From positions 1-6,417 of the forward strand of contig WTIB01000184.1 of NCBI GenBank assembly GCA_011522905.1: a stretch of DNA of 6,417 nt. Direction: 5' to 3'. Positions 1 to 5,703 of this stretch are shown here, piece by piece. Each line of letters begins with the position of its first letter. Within the stretch, counting starts at the first letter, position 1. This DNA comes from Crocinitomicaceae bacterium (GTDB taxonomy: Bacteria; Bacteroidota; Bacteroidia; Flavobacteriales_D; Crocinitomicaceae). The notes beneath the pieces are model-generated. The model made no database searches, was not told the DNA's origin, and saw only the letters and a list, made by a program, of their open reading frames with translations. The translations under genes were made by a program, and so were the position numbers.

Positions 1-186
1 CGAAGAGGAGGTGTGGGAGTTAATATTGCAATTGGTCTAGGAATAGTATTCGTTTATATTTTTGCAATGAAAATGTTGACGGTTGCAACCTTAAATTTAG
101 GTTTTCCAGCATTCGTATCTGTCTGGATCCCCAATGTTTTCTTTGCTTTAACGGCAATTGTCCTCTTCAAAAAATCACAAAAATAG
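1..186 (+). CDS. LptF/LptG-family permease, C-terminal fragment
   Basis: Frame 1 is open from the window edge to TAG at 184-186 and gives the last 61 residues of a membrane protein; the start lies outside the window. The fragment begins RRGGVGVNIAIGLGIVFVYI, has a hydrophobic segment at about residues 8-28 and a second at about 38-56, and carries the VWIPN motif near residues 41-45 before a short basic tail (KKSQK). The R-GG-G, membrane helix, WxPN, membrane helix order is the usual C-terminus of YjgP/YjgQ (LptF/LptG) permeases, the inner-membrane part of the LptBFGC transporter that moves lipopolysaccharide to the outer membrane. LptF and LptG cannot be told apart from this piece; the Bacteroidota copy is often annotated simply as LptF/LptG family. 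The family call rests on motif recognition of a short fragment. Confidence 0.8.
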   Translation, partial: RRGGVGVNIAIGLGIVFVYIFAMKMLTVATLNLGFPAFVSVWIPNVFFALTAIVLFKKSQK

Positions 187-290
187 GCTCATTTTAGAAT
201 TTTGAACTAGGTATTATTACCTAATTCCTTTCCTGTCATTACGTAGGCTACCTTTCGTAGGCTTTGGTATTTTTCTATCTACTATAGGCT
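184..290 (+). repeat. Cluster of four TAGGCT direct repeats
   Basis: TAGGCT occurs at 184-189 (overlapping the permease stop codon), 244-249, 258-263 and 285-290. The two middle copies share the longer word CGTAGGCT (242-249 and 256-263) with start-to-start spacing of 14 bp. The other distances are 60 and 27 bp, so the array is irregular. The repeats are directly visible; an operator role upstream of the protease gene is only a guess, and chance is possible in so short a region. Confidence 0.4.
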
Positions 291-362
291 ATTTTTTTAT
301 TCTCCCAAGTAATCGGTAGAGATTTGGTCCAACAAGTTTAAGTCGAATTAAAATTATTGGAT
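187..362. other. Intergenic region upstream of the protease gene
   Basis: This 176-bp stretch has no convincing gene. It holds a 6-bp hairpin (TAGGTA 208-213, TTAT loop, TACCTA 218-223) without a following T-run, a cluster of TAGGCT words (184-189, 244-249, 258-263, 285-290) and a T-run at 292-298 with no GC-rich stem before it. It should contain the protease promoter, but no full TTTG/TAnnTTTG pair is present: the nearest -7 candidate is GAGATTTG (319-326), which has one mismatch and no TTG at the right distance upstream. Confidence 0.6.
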
Positions 363-2501
363 ATGAAAACTTTAAAGATTACATCGAGAAAAAGAATTTT
401 AGCATTTATTATGTTCTTTTCTTTTTTATCATCTTTTGCTCAACAAGAATCAAAAGTTTGGTTGACCATTGATAACGAATCTGATGTTCCTAGCGTGAAT
501 CAATTTGGGGACTTAGTTTCTGCAAATTCATCTTTGAACAATGCCATTAGTTCTCTGAACATTACAAACGTGGTTAAAGCATTGCCTTCATCGCGCAATC
601 CAGAGTTGCAAAAAGTATATGAAGTGACTTGTAATTGCGATGAGGTTGATTTATATACAACTTTAATTAACGAAGTGAGTGCAGTTTCAAAAGTTGAATA
701 TGCACCAATTTATAAACCATTGGCAACACCTAATGACCATAATTTAATTGCAAATCACTATGCCTTAGACTTAATTGGCGCAACTGATGCATGGAATTAT
801 ACAACGGGTGACCCAAGTATTACCATCGCTATTTCAGATCAAAATTATGAGGTAACTCATCCTGAGCTGGTTGGTCAATACATTTATTATGACAACTTGA
901 ATAATGGTCCTGCTGGACATGGAACTGCCGTTGCTATTATTGCAGCTGGTAAGACAGATAACATGTTCTTTAAAAGCTCTATTGGATATAACAGCTCACT
1001 CGGATTATACCGAATGAATTATAATGAGGTATTAGATGCGAGTTACGCCGGAGCAAAGGTCATTAATTTGAGCTGGATGTCCGGATGTGAGTTCAACATT
1101 TACCAGCAAATGGCCATCGATGAGGTTTATAATAATGGATCATTTATCGTTTCAGCAGCTGGAAATGGTTCTTCATGTGGTGGTCCAGATAGCTTAGTGT
1201 ATCCATCGGCTTACAATCACGTATTTTCTGTAACGAGTATTGGAGAGCTTGATAATCATGAGCGAACTCTTGGAGATCCAAATTCTACACATCAGCATAA
1301 TGCGAGTGTTGACTTATGTGCTCCAGGATACGAGGTTTGGATTAGTCCAAGTGAAAATTGGGAAATACCTAGCTCTGGAACTTCTTTTGCGGCCCCATTT
1401 GTATCTGGAACAGTTGCCTTGATGCTTTCGGTTAACCCTTGTTTATCGATTGATGATATCAGCCACATTTTGAAAGTAACTTCAGTCAATATTGATGCTT
1501 TAAATCCAGATTATGTTGGTTTAATTGGAGAGGGTCGATTAAACGCGGCTGCAGCTGTTGAAATGGCTGCTGGATATAATGCCATTACCTTAAATACAAA
1601 TTACTCATTGTCATGTGGTACAAGTGGCGGTCAAATTGAAATAAATGCTACAGGTGGAACAGCACCTTATACCTACGAATGGTCTAATGGGTCTTCCACT
1701 TCTGGTCTAATGGACTTGGCAGCAGGTGAATATTCTGTAACCGTTACTGATGCATCAGGATGTTCAAGTGATACAACCATTGTTTTAGAATCCTATTCTC
1801 CTACTGTTTATGAGGCGGATATTGATCATGTTACCTGTAATGGAATTTCCAATGGAGCTATTGATCTTACGATAATTCAAGGTAACCCTGATTTCACATA
1901 TGAATGGGAACATGGGATGTTGACTGAAGATATTGAAAACTTATCCTCAGGTACATATCGTGTAACAATTACCGATGGGAACGGTTGTGAAACATTTGGT
2001 AGTTTCAATGTGATGCAACCAGAAGAGCTTACTGCTGAAATTACTACAGTTGAGTTTGATGAGTGGAATGATATTGATTTAGATTTAACAGTACAAGGAG
2101 GAACAGCACCTTACAATTATACATGGAATACTGGAGATGACTCCGAAGATCTTTTTGATGTGAGTGTTGGATACTATGAGGCAACTGTAGTCGATTACAA
2201 CGGATGCCAGGTTGTAGTGGATCAGATTATAGAAGAAAATCCAATTCTTTCGGTTGAAAGCATAGAGGACATGGAGATAAATATTTATCCAAATCCAACA
2301 AAGGATGTTGCAACTATCAGCTGGGAGGATGATCAGATTACTATGCTGACCATTCTAAATGCAAACGGACAGCTGATTGAAAGTAAAGAGGTTTCTTTTC
2401 AAAAGTCTTATCAAACGAATCATTTGAGGTCAGGTTTATATATAATCATACTAACTGACTTGAATTACAATACATACACAGGAAAACTTATCGCTGAATA
2501 A
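363..2501 (+). CDS. Secreted subtilisin-like serine protease (S8) with SprB-type repeats and T9SS sorting domain
   Basis: A 712-residue protein from ATG 363; the in-frame TTG at 357 would add only two residues, and ATG sets the signal peptide better. Domains in order: Sec signal peptide (basic KRKR-type start, hydrophobic core about 11-24, likely cleavage after SSFA near 26); an N-terminal region about 28-125 that may be an inhibitor-type propeptide; S8 catalytic domain about 128-400; three SprB-type repeats about 417-622; and a type A T9SS C-terminal domain about 636-712 with YPNP and a final GLYII...GKLI pattern. The triad reads Asp159 (ISDQNYEVTHPEL), His186 (AGHGTAVA) and Ser341 (SSGTSFAAP), with oxyanion Asn268 in SAAGNG. 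All active-site residues are present, so activity is expected, although the usual Asp-Thr/Ser-Gly after the catalytic Asp is Asp-Gln-Asn. Inferred route: Sec export to the periplasm, then T9SS passage across the outer membrane with sorting-domain removal. The gene stands alone with its own terminator. Substrate is unknown; extracellular protein degradation is the likely role. Confidence 0.93.
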   Translation: MKTLKITSRKRILAFIMFFSFLSSFAQQESKVWLTIDNESDVPSVNQFGDLVSANSSLNNAISSLNITNVVKALPSSRNPELQKVYEVTCNCDEVDLYTTLINEVSAVSKVEYAPIYKPLATPNDHNLIANHYALDLIGATDAWNYTTGDPSITIAISDQNYEVTHPELVGQYIYYDNLNNGPAGHGTAVAIIAAGKTDNMFFKSSIGYNSSLGLYRMNYNEVLDASYAGAKVINLSWMSGCEFNIYQQMAIDEVYNNGSFIVSAAGNGSSCGGPDSLVYPSAYNHVFSVTSIGELDNHERTLGDPNSTHQHNASVDLCAPGYEVWISPSENWEIPSSGTSFAAPFVSGTVALMLSVNPCLSIDDISHILKVTSVNIDALNPDYVGLIGEGRLNAAAAVEMAAGYNAITLNTNYSLSCGTSGGQIEINATGGTAPYTYEWSNGSSTSGLMDLAAGEYSVTVTDASGCSSDTTIVLESYSPTVYEADIDHVTCNGISNGAIDLTIIQGNPDFTYEWEHGMLTEDIENLSSGTYRVTITDGNGCETFGSFNVMQPEELTAEITTVEFDEWNDIDLDLTVQGGTAPYNYTWNTGDDSEDLFDVSVGYYEATVVDYNGCQVVVDQIIEENPILSVESIEDMEINIYPNPTKDVATISWEDDQITMLTILNANGQLIESKEVSFQKSYQTNHLRSGLYIIILTDLNYNTYTGKLIAE
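1611..2228 (+). repeat. Three SprB-type repeats encoded within the protease gene
   Basis: Three related segments of roughly 55-65 residues lie at about 1611-1787, 1824-2015 and 2055-2228. Each follows the pattern GGTAPYxYxW, then L/V-x-x-G-x-Y-x-V/A-T-V-T/V-D, then G-C. Copies 1 and 3 share the core GGTAPY and an identical 14-bp DNA stretch (GGAACAGCACCTTA at 1656-1669 and 2100-2113); copy 2 is diverged (GNPDFTYEW). Copies 1 and 2 have a Cys near each end, while copy 3 keeps only the C-terminal one. SprB-type repeats occur in Bacteroidota surface adhesins and exoproteins; here they probably act as beta-sandwich spacers or binding modules between protease and sorting domain. Confidence 0.8.
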
Positions 2502-2530
2502 GCGGATTCAATTACTGAGTTTCCTTAACG

Positions 2531-2558
2531 GAGCCCTCGCAAGAGGGCTCTTTTTTTT
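2531..2558 (+). terminator. Intrinsic terminator after the protease gene
   Basis: A perfect 8-bp GC-rich stem (GAGCCCTC 2531-2538, GAGGGCTC 2543-2550) closes a GCAA tetraloop of the GNRA type and is followed by eight T (2551-2558). It starts 30 bp after the protease stop. The T-run lies only on the + strand side, so it terminates + strand transcription and does not serve the opposite operon. Confidence 0.95.
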
Positions 2559-2718
2559 GTTTGGAAAATTCAGTTTACGTATTTATACGCATCCTATTTG
2601 AGACATACACCTATTATCTGATGAGTGGGATATTCCATATTTGTAACAAGCCCCATTTTTCCTAGTTATTAAGGTGTTTAAAGTCTCCATCTTTGCTATA
2701 CAAACAAACACAAAACAA
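2559..2718. other. Intergenic region between terminator and small ORF
   Basis: No gene is seen in this 160-bp stretch. It contains a short inverted repeat (CGTAT 2578-2582, TT, ATACG 2585-2589) and an A/C-rich run directly before ATG 2719. The only -7-like word near that ATG is CATCTTTG (2688-2695), one mismatch from TAnnTTTG, with no TTG at the expected upstream distance, so a promoter for the small ORF is not firmly identified. Confidence 0.5.
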
Positions 2719-2925
2719 ATGAACCGATTAAGAAACAAATTAAATCATGAAATCATGAAATTATTTATTGTTAACAAAGTGGCTTTTCAAACGGCCTCAT
2801 TAAAAAGAAAAGAGCAGATTGTAGTTGAAACAAAAAACAAAGTGGATTCAGTTCTTTTATTTTTGACGATTTTTTCTTCTTTTTTCCTATTCATGATGGC
2901 GATTAGGTCCATCATCATTGTTTAA
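2719..2925 (+). CDS. Small hypothetical protein with one C-terminal membrane segment
   Basis: A 68-residue ORF that I do not recognise. ATG 2719 is preferred because it follows an A/C-rich leader (CAAACAAACACAAAACAA) typical of Bacteroidota start regions; a GTG at 2674 would give 83 residues and ATG 2755 would give 56. The N-terminal half is basic and polar (MNRLRNKLNHEIMK, later SLKRKEQIVVETKNK); residues about 46-68 are strongly hydrophobic (VLLFLTIFSSFFLFMMAIRSIIIV), consistent with one tail-anchor-like helix, with a single Arg inside the run. It lies after the protease terminator, so it needs its own promoter, and its last 11 bp overlap the end of rnz on the other strand. It could be a small inner-membrane protein or a chance ORF in AT-rich sequence; no function can be assigned. 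Confidence 0.45.
   Translation: MNRLRNKLNHEIMKLFIVNKVAFQTASLKRKEQIVVETKNKVDSVLLFLTIFSSFFLFMMAIRSIIIV
2893..2915. repeat. Inverted repeat at the convergent gene junction
   Basis: A perfect 7-bp inverted repeat (ATGATGG 2893-2899, CCATCAT 2909-2915) with a 9-nt loop sits where the small + strand ORF and rnz meet. Neither side is followed by a T-run, so it is not a standard intrinsic terminator, yet no better terminator is visible for the - strand operon. The stem is moderate in stability and could be chance. Confidence 0.35.
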
Positions 2926-3835
2926 AAAGATCAATGATTAAACCGTCATGAGTCACGTGGGAATTACCAAAAACCTCTTTGAGTTCACTGATGAAATCTT
3001 CATCAGATTTGTAACGAGAAGAGATGTGACCAACATAAAGGCTTTTGGCGGAGGCTAATGAAGCAATCTCAGCCGCGTCTGTGGTAGTTGAATGCATGGT
3101 GCTTTTCGCGATAGACTTTTCCTTTTTTAAGAAGGTGGATTCATGGTATAAAGCCGTACAACCTTTGATAAATGTCGAAATTCTCTCATCCTTTTTGGTA
3201 TCTGAGCAATATGCATAGCTCATTGGTGGATGTGGCTCGAAAGTAACCTCTTTATAAGAAAGAAGCTCTCCATTTTTTAGTTTGATATCTTGCGCATTTT
3301 GAAGCCTCTGATAATCTTCTATCTCAATATCTTTTCCCTTTAACTTTTCGGTGTTGATTTTTAATTTTTTTGGTTTTTCTTTAATAAGAAAACCACAGGT
3401 AGGAATTTTATGTTTTAATGGAAAGCTAAATACTTCTAAAACATCATCTTCTAAAATCAGCTCTTTCTCATCAAAGTTCAGTTCGTGGAATTCAATTTGG
3501 TATGAGAGTTTAGATGTTCCATGTTGTAGCTGGAGCATTAAAATTTCCTCAAGTGCCGGAGGACCATAAATATGAATGGACTTTTCTCGTCCTAAAAGAT
3601 TCATTGAGCTTAATAGGCCGACCAATCCAAAATAATGATCACCATGTAAATGAGATATAAATACATGTGATATCTTTTGAAAATGAACCTTAAATTTTCG
3701 AAGCTGAATCTGAGTTCCTTCAGCACAATCAATAAGGAAATGTCGGTTATTGCAGTTTACGTATTGAGCCGAAGGCATTCTCTTTAAGGTAGGTAATGCG
3801 GCTCCACTACCTAAAATAGTGACCGTAAAATTCAC
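2915..3835 (-). CDS. rnz: Ribonuclease Z (tRNA 3' endonuclease)
   Basis: A 306-residue protein, the normal length for short-form bacterial RNase Z, a cytoplasmic zinc-dependent beta-lactamase-fold enzyme that cuts tRNA precursors at the 3' side of the discriminator base. The start is GTG at 3835, supported by the family-typical opening MNFTVTILGSGAALPT. Metal-site motifs are all present: HLHGDH at 62-67, His142 in the KHKIPTCGF segment, Asp212 in YCSDTKKDE, HEST at 231-234, His248 in HSTTTDAAEIA and His270 in GHISSRY. These correspond to the seven ligands and catalytic residues known for the family. The substrate-binding arm (about 153-195) is Lys-rich and lacks the Gly-Pro-rich GPLYGKLK-type motif of many homologues. 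The start codon overlaps the STAS stop by 4 bp (GTGA), which suggests translational coupling. The 3' end overlaps a small convergent ORF by 11 bp. Confidence 0.96.
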   Translation of the reverse strand: MNFTVTILGSGAALPTLKRMPSAQYVNCNNRHFLIDCAEGTQIQLRKFKVHFQKISHVFISHLHGDHYFGLVGLLSSMNLLGREKSIHIYGPPALEEILMLQLQHGTSKLSYQIEFHELNFDEKELILEDDVLEVFSFPLKHKIPTCGFLIKEKPKKLKINTEKLKGKDIEIEDYQRLQNAQDIKLKNGELLSYKEVTFEPHPPMSYAYCSDTKKDERISTFIKGCTALYHESTFLKKEKSIAKSTMHSTTTDAAEIASLASAKSLYVGHISSRYKSDEDFISELKEVFGNSHVTHDGLIIDLFKQ

Positions 3836-4176
3836 TCTTTTAATTTGGCAACGGCAGCGTCCAAATCGTCATGAATATCGAGTACCTTATCCAGCTGGGC
3901 TATTTGAATGAGCTTAAATACATTGGCTTGTACATTCGAAATAGAAAATGAACCATTTGTGTCTTTGCACAATCTATTGGCAATTAAGATGGCACTCAAT
4001 CCAGATGAATCACAATACTTTGTTGAGCTCATGTCAAGCACAAGTTTATTGTTTGAGCCTTTATTCAGGTGAATAAAAAGACTTTTAAGCTCTGGGGCAT
4101 TTGTCGAATCAAGTTTTTCAACATTAGAGTGAACAACTGCAACTTTTCCTTTATGTTCTGAAGTAAAATTTTCCAT
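3832..4176 (-). CDS. STAS-domain protein, anti-sigma-factor-antagonist type
   Basis: A 114-residue single STAS domain, the usual size of SpoIIAA/RsbV-type anti-anti-sigma factors. Such proteins bind an RsbW-like kinase/anti-sigma factor when unphosphorylated and release it when phosphorylated. The key loop is visible: VLDMSSTKYCDSSGLSAIL, with Asp56-Ser57-Ser58-Gly59-Leu60. Ser57 aligns with the phosphorylated Ser58 of Bacillus SpoIIAA, so phosphorylation is plausible. No kinase or phosphatase partner is encoded nearby. The gene lies 21 bp after pyrB and overlaps rnz by 4 bp. A -7-like TACTTTTG sits 7 nt before its ATG, so it may also be transcribed with rnz alone. Its actual target (sigma factor, another complex, or STAS-type structural role) cannot be read from the sequence. 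Confidence 0.9.
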   Translation of the reverse strand: MENFTSEHKGKVAVVHSNVEKLDSTNAPELKSLFIHLNKGSNNKLVLDMSSTKYCDSSGLSAILIANRLCKDTNGSFSISNVQANVFKLIQIAQLDKVLDIHDDLDAAVAKLKE

Positions 4177-4183
4177 TCGTATT

Positions 4184-4191
4184 CAAAAGTA
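4184..4191 (-). promoter_or_regulatory. Candidate -7 element before the STAS gene
   Basis: On the - strand TACTTTTG matches the Bacteroidota -7 consensus TAnnTTTG exactly, and it ends 7 nt before the STAS ATG in the short pyrB-STAS gap. No TTG lies at the normal 17-23 bp distance upstream: the nearest are 14 and 26 bp away. The 8-mer alone is expected several times by chance in a window of this composition, so this is a weak candidate for an internal promoter driving STAS and rnz. Confidence 0.35.
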
Positions 4192-4197
4192 AAAAAA

Positions 4198-5127
4198 TTA
4201 CCGTTCAATTTGAGATGCAAGCAAATAAATTACGGCCATTCTTATGGCTACACCATTTTCAACCTGCTGTAAAATGATACTCTGATCACTGTCTGCAACA
4301 TCTGAAGTTATTTCGATGCCTCGGTTTATAGGACCTGGATGCATCACAACGATTTTTTTATTGAGAGAATCAAGAATTTCTTTATTTAGACCGAAGGTCA
4401 TTGCATATTCTCGTAATGACGGGAAATATTTTACCTCTTGTCGCTCTAATTGAATACGAAGCATGTTTGCTACATCACACCATTCTAAAGCTTCTTTAAG
4501 GTTGTTTGAAACTTTTACATTTAATTTTTCAATGTGCTTTGGTATTAATGTTTTTGGACCGCAAACCATGACCTCTGCACCTAATTTTTGAAGGCAGTAA
4601 ATATTTGAAAGTGCGACTCGCGAGTGCAATATGTCTCCAACAATGACAATCTTCTTACCTTTAATGTCTCCCAATTTTTCTCGAATAGAATAAGCGTCAA
4701 GTAATGCTTGTGTTGGATGTTCATGTGTGCCATCTCCCGCATTAATCACTTTGGCATCAACATTTTTGGATAAGAATGATGCTGCGCCGGGACTCGGGTG
4801 TCTCATCACAACAAGATCAACCTTCATGGATAGTATATTGTTGACTGTATCCACTAAAGTTTCTCCTTTTTTCACGGAACTCCCTGAAGCGCTAAAGTTA
4901 ATGACGTCGGCGGATAATCTTTTTTCAGCAAGCTCAAAGGACAATTTTGTTCTTGTTGAATTTTCGAAGAAAAGGTTGGCGATGGTAATATCTCTTAAGG
5001 AAGGTACTTTTTTAATAGGTCTGTTGATTACCTGTTTGAAGCTATCTGCTGTTTTGAAAATCAAATCTAGATCCTCTTTGTTCAGATCTCTTATACCAAT
5101 TAAATGTTCTACACTTAAACTATTCAT
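4198..5127 (-). CDS. pyrB: Aspartate carbamoyltransferase, catalytic chain
   Basis: A 309-residue full-length PyrB. It joins carbamoyl phosphate and L-aspartate to make N-carbamoyl-aspartate, the committed step of pyrimidine synthesis, in the cytoplasm. The carbamoyl-phosphate site STRT is at 57-60 within FFENSTRTKLSFE. The mobile 80s loop SVKKGET is at 84-90, HEHPTQALLDAY at 135-146, Arg170 in DILHSR, Arg224 in NMLRIQ, and the HPGPINRG loop at 263-270. These are the catalytic residues known from Escherichia coli and Bacillus enzymes. No pyrI regulatory gene follows, so it is probably an unregulated trimer like the Bacillus enzyme. Its ATG lies inside the end of pyrR (8-bp overlap), so the two are co-transcribed and probably translationally coupled. 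Distinguished from ornithine carbamoyltransferase by the PyrB-type HPGPINRG loop and the pyrR neighbour. Confidence 0.97.
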   Translation of the reverse strand: MNSLSVEHLIGIRDLNKEDLDLIFKTADSFKQVINRPIKKVPSLRDITIANLFFENSTRTKLSFELAEKRLSADVINFSASGSSVKKGETLVDTVNNILSMKVDLVVMRHPSPGAASFLSKNVDAKVINAGDGTHEHPTQALLDAYSIREKLGDIKGKKIVIVGDILHSRVALSNIYCLQKLGAEVMVCGPKTLIPKHIEKLNVKVSNNLKEALEWCDVANMLRIQLERQEVKYFPSLREYAMTFGLNKEILDSLNKKIVVMHPGPINRGIEITSDVADSDQSIILQQVENGVAIRMAVIYLLASQIER

Positions 5128-5668
5128 CGCTTTCTTTTGTGTATAGTACTATTTTATCTTCTCCTTCATGTTCTTTCCATTCCACGGATACCCTTTCAGA
5201 TAATAAAGTGTCCACTGCTTTTCCCACATAGTTTGCTTCAATAGGAAGGTCTCTGCGAAATCTTCTATCTATGAGAACCATCAGCTCTACACTTTTAGGA
5301 CGTCCAAAAGACAAGATTGCATCCAATCCAGATCGAATCGTTCTTCCCGTAAACAATACATCATCTACAAGAATCACTTTTTTATTCTCCAAACTAAAAT
5401 CGATATTGGTCACACTGGGTAGGATAGGGGTTTCCCGTCTTCTAAAATCGTCTCTGTAAAAAGTAATGTCGAGATTTCCACAGGTAATTTCTTTCTTCAA
5501 AATGTCCTCAAGAAGCGTTTTTAGGCGTTCTACGACGTGAATTCCTCTGGGCTGAAGACCAACAATTACTGTATTACTAAAATCATTATGGGATTCAATG
5601 AGTTCATGGCAAAGTCTTTTAAGAGTCAGTTCTAGGTGCTTCGCATTAAGGATGACCTGCTTTTCCAT
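5120..5668 (-). CDS. pyrR: PyrR, pyrimidine regulator / uracil phosphoribosyltransferase family
   Basis: A 182-residue protein of normal PyrR length with the type I phosphoribosyltransferase fold. The PRPP-binding motif VILVDDVLFTGRT is at 98-110 with the acidic pair Asp102-Asp103. Other family features are the opening MEKQVILN, the R-x-x-H-E segment (Arg18, His21), VGLQPRGIHV at 36-45, ITFYRDD at 68-74, GRPKSVELMVLIDR at 122-135 and LPIEANYVGK at 141-150. In Bacillus PyrR binds UMP and the pyr mRNA leader to promote termination, and has weak uracil phosphoribosyltransferase activity. Arg18 and His21 fall where RNA-contact residues lie in the Bacillus protein. It is followed by pyrB with an 8-bp overlap. 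No attenuator can fit in the 35-bp upstream gap, so regulation here must differ or act elsewhere; it may work mainly as the enzyme. Confidence 0.95.
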   Translation of the reverse strand: MEKQVILNAKHLELTLKRLCHELIESHNDFSNTVIVGLQPRGIHVVERLKTLLEDILKKEITCGNLDITFYRDDFRRRETPILPSVTNIDFSLENKKVILVDDVLFTGRTIRSGLDAILSFGRPKSVELMVLIDRRFRRDLPIEANYVGKAVDTLLSERVSVEWKEHEGEDKIVLYTKESDE

Positions 5669-5673
5669 TGGGG

Positions 5674-5703
5674 CAAAGATAAAGCTATTTTATGATTTAC
5701 AAA
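5674..5703 (-). promoter_or_regulatory. Consensus Bacteroidota promoter for pyrR-pyrB
   Basis: Read on the - strand, the folC-pyrR gap contains TTTG (5703-5700), an 18-bp spacer, then TATCTTTG (5681-5674). This is an exact match to the -33 TTTG and -7 TAnnTTTG elements used by the primary sigma factor of Bacteroidota, with spacing in the normal range. The -33 box abuts the folC stop codon. The -7 box ends 5 nt (CCCCA) before the pyrR ATG, so transcription should start at or within a few bases of the start codon. Confidence 0.75.

Noticed and set aside
208..223. Hairpin TAGGTA-TTAT-TACCTA as the terminator of the permease gene
   Set aside because: The stem is short and AT-rich, and no T-run follows it.
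357..362. TTG at 357 as the protease start
   Set aside because: ATG at 363 is in frame two codons later and gives a normal signal peptide; TTG is a less likely start.
1240..1489. Short open frames on both strands inside the protease gene
   Set aside because: They overlap the catalytic Ser region of the protease in other frames and show no features of their own.
2571..2583. 13-bp word CAGTTTACGTATT repeated at 3753-3765 inside rnz
   Set aside because: One repeated 13-mer is not surprising in an AT-rich window this size, and the second copy encodes conserved-region protein sequence.
2578..2589. Inverted repeat CGTAT-TT-ATACG as an operator
   Set aside because: Arms of only 5 bp in AT-rich sequence and no identified promoter near it; too weak to call a regulatory site.
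3351..3569. 72-codon open frame on the + strand opposite rnz
   Set aside because: Ser/Lys-rich translation typical of antisense frames, inside a gene with all its catalytic motifs.
4727..5146. 139-codon open frame on the + strand opposite pyrB and the end of pyrR
   Set aside because: It lies wholly antisense to well-supported genes, and its protein has no recognisable domain; it is a shadow of the coding sequence.
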